From the NCBI RefSeq assembly GCF_904849725.1, contig NC_058521.1, forward strand, positions 430,670,676 to 430,734,675: 64,000 nucleotides of DNA, in the 5' to 3' direction. This document shows, in pieces, positions 23,732 through 33,793 of this stretch; within the stretch, counting starts at the first letter, position 1, and each line of letters begins with the position of its first letter. This stretch comes from Hordeum vulgare subsp. vulgare. Its lineage: Eukaryota > Streptophyta > Magnoliopsida > Poales > Poaceae. The notes under the pieces were generated by a model. The model was not told the DNA's origin. It ran no database searches and was given only the letters and a program-made list of their open reading frames with translations. The position numbers and the translations under genes are program-made.

Positions 23732-25213
23732 CCGGTATCGTATCACCATCACATCTTTTGCCTTTACCTTTGTTTTAGTTTGTTCCTTTTTAGTTTTCTA
23801 TTTCTCTAGTAGAATAAAGGTCTTAGTGTTTTAGGCTTGAGATTTGCTTTGTGTCACCCCCGATGTATCCGAGCTCGTGAGCCATATAATAAAGAGTGTC
23901 TTAGTTAAGGGCCTTGCCTCATGTCATGATCAAGAGAATGAGAAAAGAACAAAAGCATGAAAGATCATGCAATGATCTTCGAAGTGATGGCTTCACATAT
24001 AAAAAGAATGATGATTGAAACTTGTTGAGGGTAGACAAACGTAGACCTTGGTCATTGTTGCAATTAATAGGAAGTGATAAAGAAGAAGAGGTTCACATAT
24101 AAATATATCATCTTTGACACCATCTATGATTGTGAACACTCACTAAACTATTGCATGCTTAGAAGTAGATGTTGGACAAGGAAGACAACCTAATGAATTG
24201 TGTTTGCTTGGTTCCGAACAAGGTTATATGACTAGAGATCCCTTAGCATGTGACGATTGCTTCCACCTCATATTAGCCAAAACTCCCGCACCAAGTAGAG
24301 ATACTACTTGTGCATCCATAAACCTTCAACCCAGTTCTGCCATGAGAGTCCACCATACCTACCTATGGATTGAATAAGATCCTTCAAGTAAGTTGTCATC
24401 GGTGCAAGCAATAAAAATTTCTCCCTAATTATGTATGATCTATTAGTGTGTGGAAAATAAGCTTTGTACAAACCTGTGATGAGCAAGACATAAAAGCGAC
24501 AGACTGCATAATAAAGTTTTTTATCACAGGAGGCAATATAAAGTGACGTTCCTCCACACTAGAGGACACACATCCAAACCTCAAAAGCGCATGACAACCT
24601 CTACTTCCCTCTGCGAAGGGCCTATCTTGTACCTTTACTTTTTGCCCTTGAAAGAGTCATGGTGATCTACACCATTTCCTTATCTCGCTTTTATCTTGGC
24701 TAACGTCGTACGCTAGGGAAAGATCTATATTCACATGTCAACTTGGAAGTAAGTATTCATGAATTATTATTGCTGACATTACCCTTGAGGTAAATGGTTG
24801 GGAGGCGAAACTATAAGCCCCTATCTTTCTCTGTGTCCAACTGAAACTTTAATCTCATGAGTACCAAGTGAGTTGTAGCAATTGTAGAGAATGAAAAGAT
24901 GATTGAGTATGTGGATTTGTTTTACAAGCTCTTATTTGACTCTTTACGATGTTGTGATAAATTGCAATTGCTTCCATGACTAAAGGCTATCGGTTGTTAA
25001 TTCTCGGTAAGGTTCTAGATCCATACTTTACTTTGTGGAGGAATTGTCACTTTAGCATAAGAGATGATATGATGGTATTGTTGTTCTGATCATGATCATG
25101 ATGCCTGCATGTTCGTATCTTTATTTGTCGACACCTCTCTCTCCAAACATGTGGGCATATTTATTGATCTCGGCTTTCGCTTGAGGACAAGTGAGGTCTA
25201 AGCTTGGGGGAGT
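23732..25213 (+). other. outer gypsy internal 3' region, non-coding
   Basis: Resumes the outer element after the TTGCC duplication. No gene is seen. It ends with TCTAAGCTTGGGGGAGT, the polypurine tract of the outer element, immediately before its 3' LTR. Confidence 0.75.
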
Positions 25214-26736
25214 TGATACGTCCATTTTGCATCATGCTTTCATGTTGATATTTATCACTTTTTGGGCTGTTATTACACTTCACGGTACAATACTTATGCC
25301 TTTTCTCTCTTATTTTGCAAGGTTTACATGAGGAGGGAGAATGCCGGCAGCTGGACTTCTGGCCTGAAAAAGGAGCAAGTTTGAGATACCTATTATGGGC
25401 AACTCCAAAAGCCGTGAAAATCAACAAGGATTTTTTTGGGATTTATAAAAAATACTGGGCCGAAGAAGTACCAGAGGGGCGCCAGCAGGAGGCCACAAGC
25501 CTGCTAGGCGCAACCTCCCCCCATGGCTGCGCCTAGGGGCCTTGTGGGCTCCCACTTGGCTCTATGGATCCCCCTTTTGCTACAAGAAGGGTTTCGTTCG
25601 ATAAAAAATCAAGAGGAGGCTTTTCGGAGGATTCGCCACCGCCACGAGGCGAAACTTGAGCAGAACCAATCTAGAGCTCCGGCAGGACGATCCTGCCGGG
25701 GAAACTTCCCTTCCGGAGGGGGAAATCGTCGTCATCGTCATCACCAACACTCCTCTCATCGGAGGGGACTCATCACCATCAACATCTTCATCAGCACCAT
25801 CTCATCTCCAAACCCTAGTTCATCTCTTGTAACCAATCTCCGTCTCGCGACTCCGATTGGTACCTGTAAGGTTGCTAGTAGTGTTAATTACTCTTTGTAG
25901 TTGATGCTAGTTGGATTACTTGGTGGAAGATTATATGTTCAGATCTTTGATGCTACTCATTACCTCTCTAGTCATGAATATGGTTATGCTTTGTGAGTAG
26001 TTACTTTTGTTCCTGAGGACATGGGATAAGTCATGCTATAAGTAGTCATGTGAATTTGGTATTCGTTTGGTATTTTGATGTGTTGTATGTTGTCTCTCCT
26101 CTAGTGGTGTTATGTGCACATGGACTGCATAACACTTCACCATTATTTGGGCCTAGGGCAAGGCATTGGGAAGTAGTAAGTAGATGATGGGTTGCTAGAG
26201 TGACAGAAGCTTAAACCCTAGTTTATGCGCTGCTTCGTAAGGGTCTGATTTGGATCCAGTAGTTTAATGCTATGGTTAGACTTTGTCTTAATTCTTCTTT
26301 CGTAGTTGCGGATGCTTGCGAGAGGGGTTAATCATAAGTGGGATGCTTGTCAAAGTAAGGGCAGTACCCAAGCGCCGGTCCACCCACATATCAAACTATC
26401 AAAGTAGTGAACGTGAATCATATGAACATGATGAAAACTAGCTTGACAAAAATTCCCATGTATCCTTGGGAGCGTTTTACCTCCTATAACACTTTGTCCA
26501 GGCTTGACCCTTGCTACAAAAGGGATTGGGCCACTTTGCTGCACCGTTGTTACTTTTGTTACTTGCTACTTGCTACGAATCATCTTGTCACACAACTACT
26601 TGTTACCGACAATTTCAGTGCTTGCAGATATTACCTTGCTGAAAACCACTTGTTAGATCCTTCTGCTCCTCGTTTGGTTCGACACTCTTACTTATCAAAA
26701 GGACTACAATAGATACCCTATACTTGTGGGTCATCA
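25214..26736 (+). repeat. 3' LTR of the outer gypsy element
   Basis: 1523 bp, TGATACGTCCATTTTGCATC...CTTGTGGGTCATCA, followed by the CTCTC duplication at 26737-26741. It keeps the roughly 165-bp segment missing from the 5' LTR. Confidence 0.94.
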
Positions 26737-27748
26737 CTCTCTGACAATGGTGGTCAACTCAGCTACCTTCATATCCATGTTGTGGAATTTTGTCTCCACA
26801 ACTCTCTCAAGGCTCTTCTGATTTTGCATAATTTCCTAAATGTTCTTCTCCATTCCTTGGACAGTGCTCACTAGAAATGCCATTTGCTCAGCTTGAGTTA
26901 TGAGCTGTGGTACTAGAGGTGCCTGTTTCTAGGAGCTTCAGCCTCTGCTACCATTCTTGCTGCAGCTGAGTTGGGATCATTGTCATCCATCACAACCTCA
27001 TTATCTTCAAATTCTGGCTGAAGAGGTACATGGGGATGATCAAGTTGATATGCATGCTTGCCTAGCTTGGCATTGATGAGCACCTGAATATAGGGTGCAT
27101 ATCCATAGGATCTCTTCCGAACCATAGCAGTCCTTCGGATAGTCTCAACTATCAAGTCCATCACTCTAAATCTGGTATGGGAATCAAGTAGGTGCAGCAG
27201 GTTGATTGAATATCCTGTGATCATCTTCTCATCTCCTGACTTAGGCATGAGAGTGTATCGCAGTATAGTGTTTGTCGTGGGAATACCAGCTTGCAGAAAA
27301 TATACTAAGCCAAACTTGTGACTGGCCAAGTACTTATGTGGAATGGTCTTGTACATATTGGCCATGGAGTTGTGATTCTGCTTAGTATCTGCATACACAT
27401 CTACATCTGCTTCTTCCTGCTTGGGAACACCAATGATAGCAGCCCATTCAGTAATTGTAGCGTCGTACCCAACATAGAAATGAACTGTTGCATAGAATTG
27501 CATGATCATCTCGTCATTCCGTGGGGTCATCTCCTTCCCAACAAAATCTTCTATGTCAACTACCCTGAAGTTCTCTTGAACATGTGGAAAGAAATTCTCA
27601 TTCTCCTCGATGTATGCCCAGTCGACATACCTCATATCACTGACAGCAGGACTCTTGTCATACAAGACAGTCTCATAAAAATCTTGTTGTTCCTTGGTGT
27701 GAAACATTGGATCAACAGTAGTTCTTCTTCTGACAGCATATGGATCAG
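26737..27748 (-). pseudogene. env-like copia protein, middle segment (copy 1)
   Basis: On the minus strand, open from 27748 to about 26913: PYAVRRRTTVDPMFHTKEQQ, then FYETVLYDK, DWAYIEENENFFPHVQENF, FYATVHFYVGYDATITEWAA, IINLLHLLD-like helices, YAPYIQVLINAKLGKH and VVMDD. One frameshift near 26915 leads into a coiled-coil stretch (about 26880-26742) matching DEQMSFLVNTIRGMEKNI of the second copy. The layout resembles the 'putative plant transposon protein' domain often found in plant retroelements; that match is from memory. It sits where env-like ORFs lie in SIRE elements. No signal peptide or membrane anchor is visible. Confidence 0.75.
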
Positions 27749-29128
27749 TGATAACCCACAAGTATAGGGGATGGCAACAGTTTTCGAGGGTAGAGTATTC
27801 AACCCAAATTTGTTGATTCGACACAAGGGGAAGCCAAAGAATATTCTCAAGTATTAACAGTTGAGTTGTCAATTCAACCACACCTGAAAGACTTAGTATC
27901 TGCAGCAAATTTTCAGTAGCAGAGTAGTGTGATAGTAACGGTAGCAGCGGTAACAGTAGCAGTAGTGACAACAATAGCGGCAAAGTAACTTAGCAAGGAC
28001 CAGTAGGAAAAGACTCGTAGGCATTGGATCGGTGATGGATAATTATGCCGGATGACATTGATCATGTAACAGTTATAACATGGGGTGATTTGTAACTAGC
28101 TCCAGTTCGTCAATGTAATGTAGGCATGTATTCCGTATTTAGTCATACGTGCTTATGGAAAAGAACTTGCATGACATCTATTGTCCATCCCTCTCGTGGC
28201 AGCGGGGTCCTAATGGAAACTAAGGGATATTAAGGTCTCCTTTTAATAGAGAACCGGAACAAAGCATTAGCACATAGTGAATACATGAACTCCTCATACT
28301 ATGGTCATCTCCGGGAGTGGTTCTGGCAATTGTCACTCCGGGGTTGCCGGGTCATAACACATAGTAGGTGACTACAACTTGCAAGATAGGATCAAGAACA
28401 CACATATATTGATGAAAACATAATAGGTTCGGATCTGAAATCATGGCACTCGGGCCCTAGTGACAAGCATTAAGCATAGCAAAGTAGTAGCAACATCAAT
28501 CTTAGAACATAGTGGATACTAGGGATCAAACCCAATCAAAACTAACTCGATTACATGATAGATCTCATCCAACCCATCACCGTCTAGCAAGCCTACGATG
28601 AGATTACTCACGAACGATGAAGAGCATCGTGGAATTGGCGATGAAGGATGGTTGGTGATGACGACGGCGTCGATTTCCCCTCTCCGGAGCCCAGAAAGGA
28701 CTCCGGATCTGCCCTCCACAGGAAGAACAGGTGGTGGCGGCGGCTCCGTGTCGTGAAACGCGATGAACTCTTCTCCTTTATTTTTTCTGGGCGAGAGAGA
28801 ATATATAGAGCTGGAGTTGGAGGTTGTGGATCCACGAGGGCCTCACAAGCCTGCCAGGCGCGGCCAGGGGGCGCGCCTCCTGGGCTTGTGGGCTCCTGGC
28901 TCCGTCCCTCCAGGTAATTCTTGCGCCAGTATCTTTTATATATTCCACAAAAAATCCTCGTAAATTTCTAGGTCATTCCAAGAACTTCTATTTCTGTGCA
29001 AAAACAACACCATGGCAATTCTGCTGAAAACAACGTCAGTCCGGGTTAGTGCCATTCAAATCATGCAAATTAGAGTCCAAAACAAGGGCAAAAGAGTTTG
29101 GAAAAGTAGATACGGTGGAGACGTATCA
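27749..29128 (-). repeat. solo gypsy LTR inside the env-like ORF
   Basis: 1380 bp with TG...CA ends (minus strand TGATACGTCTCCACCGTATC...CTTGTGGGTTATCA). It is flanked by perfect ATCAG duplications at 27744-27748 and 29129-29133. No internal region is present, so it arose by LTR-LTR recombination. The second env-like copy (near 41250) is uninterrupted at the matching position, which confirms the insertion. The end sequence belongs to the same broad group as the other two gypsy LTR families here. Confidence 0.94.
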
Positions 29129-29848
29129 ATCAGCATCTCTCCACTTTATTAATCCGGCATTCTTCCTCTTCTTCATGTCTTCTGCTACAGGATGAGCATC
29201 ATTGTGGAGTGGAATGAACGATCTGAGCTTCCTGAGAACAGGAGCATTCTCATCAGTTTCTTCCTGTGCAGCACGGGCACTAGATGCAGGGCATTTGCTC
29301 TTAACAGCTACAGGTATATCTTTAGTGGTCTTCCTGGAAGCTACATCCTTCTTTGCTTTAGCGGCAGGCTTTGAAGTAGACTTCATTGCATCAGCCATCA
29401 GCTTCTTCTTCTTGGGAGGAACTGGGATCTCCTCAGGAGCTTCTTCCTCACCTTCTTCTGGGTCTTCAAACTTAGAAGTCTTTCTGCCAACAAGATGGAT
29501 AGTTCTCTTCCTAGGCCTCTTCACACCAGCCTTTTTTGCAGGTGCTTCCTTGGCAATATATTTGCCCTTCTTGTCATAATCACGTGCTCTCAGATCAGCA
29601 GCACTGGCAGATATCTTCTTGACAACTTTCCTTGGAGGAGCCTTAGGAGGGGCTAAAGTTTCTGCAAGCACAAAGTCTGAATCTTCCTCGTCAGAATTTA
29701 GCTTCCTTCTCTGCCTGGTGGCTGCCTTGGGCAAGCCATGGGAACTGGGAGAACTTGGATCTGAAGCAGACTTCTCCGGACTAGTGCCAGCTTCCAAGTC
29801 AACACTCTGCTCTCTGAAGTCATTCTGAATGTCATATGAACCTGACAT
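29129..29848 (-). pseudogene. env-like copia protein, N-terminal segment (copy 1)
   Basis: On the minus strand from ATG at 29848 (MSGSYDIQNDFREQ) to the solo LTR. The open frame runs further upstream, but a splice-acceptor-like TTGTCTCTCAG lies 1 bp before this ATG, making it the likelier start of a spliced message. The segment is Ser/Pro-rich and strongly basic, with two nuclear-localisation-like clusters: GVKRPRKRTIH and PPKKKKLMADAMK. It ends KWRDAD, and the frame continues exactly after the solo LTR. The second copy keeps both basic clusters. Basic clusters without membrane segments argue for a nuclear or nucleic-acid-binding role rather than an envelope. Function is unknown. Confidence 0.7.
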
Positions 29849-29989
29849 ACTGAGAGACAAGCACATCAGCAAACAGCAGAACCTGTGAAGTGGTTGTAGG
29901 AAAGACACACTGGATGAGCATCACAAAATTCAGATATTTGTGAAAAATTGAAGTCTGAAACTGAGGGTATGATCTTCTGCAGGATGTAA

Positions 29990-30690
29990 ATCGGTGGCAC
30001 CGAGTTGGCATTTTTGGAGTCACCGAGAAAATAGACTCGCTTAACAGAGACTTGGCAGTCATTTTCGGTGGTACCAAAAATAGTTGCTCGGTCTCACCGA
30101 GTTGCTTCTCAGGAACCCTAAAACGGGAATACGTGGAACCAATTTTACAAACTCGGTCTCACCGAGTTGCATTCTGTGGAAGATCAGATATGAAATTTCC
30201 TACTTCTCCTAATCTACTGATTTTATCTGGTGGACAGGAGGTTTGCACAAAGTGGAAAGAAGAATAAAAATATCCAATGCGTGATAAACAGACGGGGAAC
30301 GCAAAGGGGATCGAACTATACGCTAGCTCGGTGGCGGTTCGGCTACGGCGACAATGAAGGAGCATATTTCGTCGACGACAGCGAGTCCCAATGGCGGCGG
30401 TGCTCGGGGAGTCAAGGCGATGACCTGGGGTCTCGGGGGGCAACGAGGGTTTGAGGAACTAACCATTTTGAAGATGTGAAACCAAAAGGTCATGTCTGCA
30501 GGTATATATACCCATGCGCTGTCGGTGTCACCGAGATGGCAAAATCGGTGTCACCAAGTTCCTCAACTGACAGTAGATAGGGAAACGCGATGTAACCAAG
30601 TTGGCGATTTTCGGTGGTACCGAGATGAGAAACCCTGATCAGCTTTGGAAAATCAGTGGCTCCGAGTTTGTGGAGTTGGTCACACCAAGT
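29990..30690 (-). promoter_or_regulatory. LTR-like internal promoter upstream of the env-like ORF
   Basis: On the minus strand, a cluster of CTCGGTNNNACCGAG palindromes (about 30690-30520) is followed by TATATATA at 30510-30503, then a GC-rich stretch (about 30440-30300). More such palindromes follow at 30165-30000, before the env-like start. The LTRs of this family have the same order: palindrome cluster, then TATATATA within about 40-100 bp. It is therefore a plausible second promoter for a subgenomic env-like RNA. This is inference from layout; no transcript evidence is available here. Confidence 0.5.
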
Positions 30691-31603
30691 TTTTAAAAGA
30701 GGTTTTGGAAGGCAGCCTTTGATGATACTGAACTCCGAGTGCACCTTCACACAGAGGGATTGAAAAAGTGCTTGTTCAAGTTTTGTGATGAAGCGTGAAT
30801 AGAAATTGAGATGAGATATCATAGATAGCTAGAGAAGGGTCCTAGGCATTCTTGTCCATCCAATTGGCAAAAGATAAAACAAAAGCCATACAACAACAAT
30901 TGGATGTCCTCGAATGATTAAATTCATGTAGACCAACATGCTCACACAATAAGAATGATGATACAAACATGGTGAACATGCACAAACATCCTAGAAGCTA
31001 TCAAGCACTTGGGAGATGACAAATTCATCTATATATGAGTATATTGACATAGGGGCCAAGCAAGAATACTTGATCATAGGTCATACTCATCGTTAAGCAC
31101 AAGTGGGGTTACCACTTTTACATAAGCATTCATGTATTCATATCCTTAGGAGATGATTATACTCAAGTATTAGAGTAAAGCTCCCCCTTGATATGATATC
31201 CCCACAAAGAGGGATCAACTAACCTTGGGTTTTGTCGTGGAATACTTCAAGTAGGTGAAGTAGTGGTGTATGCTCAAAGTTGATGAAGATCATCTTGAGT
31301 TGGGAGCAATCCTTTTTGTTTTCATACTCTTCTCACCTGCATGGGTTAGTCCCAAAGCAAAAAAGAAACATATGCAAGTATATCTATGGACATGGAGTGA
31401 AGCACAAATGGGATGATGTCCAAAGATGCATTGATTGCCTAGTTCCTTTCTTACCTTTGAGGGAATGAGTGACTCCTTAAACTAATGCTTAAGGTTTAGG
31501 TTGATTGCATATAGTTCTTGCCAAAATGAATAAGAGTGAATTTCATTGGGAGAGTCACCCCTCAAGAACTTCTAGTTCTTCGTATTGGGAATCCACATCA
31601 AAT
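30691..31603 (-). other. post-pol spacer of the minus-strand copia
   Basis: No gene. The minus strand at about 31300-31250 (CAAGATGATCTTCATCAA) matches the post-pol spacer of the plus-strand copia at about 3052-3070, so this is sequence that normally follows RNase H. It directly follows gag remnants, so pol is missing. Confidence 0.65.
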
Positions 31604-33740
31604 TTATGGGAATCCTTGGAGTTGATGTAACTCTTCTTGAGGTAGAGATAGTAGTATCCTTGGGAACCCACTTGACCTTGGCTTGGGGTTCTTCTTAAAA
31701 TAGGTCAATATCATCTTGAAGCTTTCCCTTGCCTTTGTAGTTTTGTGGTGGAAGGTCACCTTGTGAGCTTGTTCCTTCGGAAGGAGTGAACTTATCCTCT
31801 TGGGGAACAAACTTGGGAGTGGGATATGGACCTTCTTCCCAAAGATCTCCGTTGACGTTGAAATAGCCAACACCTTATTTATTCCGATGTCCTCCTTGCT
31901 TGCACACAATTTCCTCAAATTGCTTACTTCTGGCAAGACTCTTGAAGACACCTCTCTATATAATCCCTTTCAATAAATCATTTTATTTCTCAAGTGTAAC
32001 TTGGCTAAGAGAATTGTTAGTGGAATCAACAGAGTTACTAGCAACAACATTATTGGATTTAGCTTTAGCATTGTTGTTACTAGATGAAGAAACCTTCTTG
32101 CCTTTGTTACTAGTGTTCTTAGGCTTAACTTGTGGAACAAGATTAGACAAGAGTAATCGTTTGGCTAGATAAGAAGAACTCTTCTTTCGAAGGTCATCAC
32201 TGATTGCTTTTAAGAACTCATGCTCTTGCTCCAAGTTGAGCTTCTCGAAGCATAGCTTCTCATGGGTTCTTGCAAGCTCTCTCTAATCTTCTAGAGTAGT
32301 CTCATGAGCTAACTTAAGAGTTTTTAATTCTTGAGTTAGTCGTTCAATCTCTTTCTTATCGTCATCATTCGATTTCTCTTGACTATCATGATAATTAGCA
32401 AGTTCATTTTCAGTGCAATCAGTAGTTTTATCTAGAAGCTATTCATCTTCTCCTAACAAGTCATCCTCATCACTATTCAAATCAAGATACTCGGGGTGTG
32501 ATACCTTGGGGCCTTTAGCCATGAAGCGGTTTCCGACTCCCTCATTTGGTAAATCAAATAAGGCGTAGGAGTTGGAGGAAACAAGTGCAATGCCGGCAAC
32601 ACCTTCATCTTCACTATAATCGGAGTGGGAGTGATAGCTTCTCTCGGAGTGGTGATCAGATTCAGAGCCAGAAACCCAATCACCAACATGAGCTTGATGT
32701 CTTCTCCTTGAACTTCTCTTGGTGTACTTCTCCTTCTTCTCCGATTCCTTGCCTCTCCGTGAGCGTCTTCGTCCGTAGTGATATTCTCTACTCCTTCTCT
32801 CTCTACGAGGTGACTCACCTCTTGAGCTTCATCTTCGAGGTGACTCTTCTCTTCTTTTGTAGGGAGCCGAGCACTCATTTGAGTAGTGTCCGGGTTTCCC
32901 ACAATTTTAGCAATTTCGGTCACGACTCGACGAATGCTTCTCATCATGTCTTGAACTTGAGCTTCTATCTTTGCCTCTACTCTTGTAGAACTTGTTGAAT
33001 TTTCTAACCATGAGGCCTATGTCATCATCAGTGACAAGATTGTATTTTGAAGTAGCGGGAGCATCACATGAAGCTTTATAAGCACCACTTGACTTATTGT
33101 GCAGCTCATCTTTGTCTTTGAGTGACATCTCATGAGCAACAATCCTACCAATGACTTCAGTTGGCTTGAGATCTTTTTAATTTGTCATCATTTGGATCAA
33201 TGTGCACAATGTGCCATACTTGCCATCAAGAGCTCTAAGTATCTTTTTGATGCTGAATTTGTCTGTCATCTCTTCGCTTCCTAAGCCGACAATCTAATTG
33301 GTGATGAGAGCTAGCCTAGAGTACATTTCAGCAACTCCTTCACCATCCTTCATCTTGAACTTGTCAAGTTGACTTTGAAGCACATCCAACTTAGATTCTC
33401 TGACAGAATCAGTACCTTCGGGCATATCAACCAAAGTATCCCAAATCACTTTTGCATTCTAAAGACGACTGATTTTTCTGAATTCTTCGGGGCAAAGGTA
33501 GTTGAAGATATCACAGGCTTGAGCATTAAGTTGCAACATCTTCGGTTCATCAGCTGTCGCATCACGATCTCTTTCATGCCCTTCTCCAAAGAAGTTATCT
33601 TGCACACCAACACGAATAACATCCCAAACATGAGGATTAAAGCCAAGAATGTACATCTTCATTTTATGCTTCCAACTAGCAAAATTAGTGCCATCGAAGT
33701 AAGGACGTTTATGATGATAATTTCCCTCACTAGATGCCAT
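31604..33740 (-). pseudogene. copia gag, SIRE-type, decayed
   Basis: Minus strand from ATG at 33740: MASSEGNYHHKRPYFDGTN, then FASWKHKMKMYILGFNPHVWDVI, the usual copia gag start. Frames shift at about 33470. A second piece (33128-32907) is Ser/Arg-rich and leads to a zinc knuckle at about 32930-32885, CxxCGKPGHYSNEC, in which the Tyr codon after the first Cys is now TAA. Downstream an acidic stretch and a long heptad-rich coiled coil (about 32470-31990; EQEHEFLKAISDDLRKKSS) and a Lys/Ser-rich tail match the long SIRE gag layout. The polyprotein ends at about 31604 with no integrase or RT. Gag would package the element RNA. Confidence 0.8.
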
Positions 33741-33779
33741 ACTCTCCTAGGTTGCTAAACCAATAAAATGGAGACCAAA

Positions 33780-33791
33780 GCTCTGATACCA
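33780..33791 (-). other. primer binding site, initiator tRNA-Met type
   Basis: Minus strand TGGTATCAGAGC, 2 bp inside the 5' LTR end: the classical copia primer site complementary to the 3' end of initiator tRNA-Met. It fixes the orientation of the element. Confidence 0.92.
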
Positions 33792-33793
33792 CT

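Larger units (their letters stand above)
8521..26736 (+). mobile_element. complete Athila-like Ty3/gypsy retrotransposon (outer), with a nested second element
   Basis: TG...CA ends, a perfect 5-bp duplication (CTCTC), two LTRs (8521-9887 and 25214-26736), a tRNA-Asp-type primer site, decayed gag and protease, a long RT-RNase H ORF, integrase, an extra small ORF and a polypurine tract (AGCTTGGGGGAG) before 25214. RT before INT is the gypsy order. Removing the inner element (15500-23726) leaves about 10 kb. The LTR start TGATACGTCCATTTTGCATC resembles high-copy Triticeae families such as Sabrina/WHAM from memory; the name is not verified. Coding decay shows it is no longer autonomous. Confidence 0.93.

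Noticed and set aside
26407..26712. 101-codon frame in the outer 3' LTR
   Set aside because: Lies within the LTR and recurs with changes in the 5' LTR (9601-9948); no coding evidence.
29192..29828. Plus-strand open frames over the env-like ORF
   Set aside because: Antisense shadows of the minus-strand env-like ORF, which has homologous sequence in a second copy.
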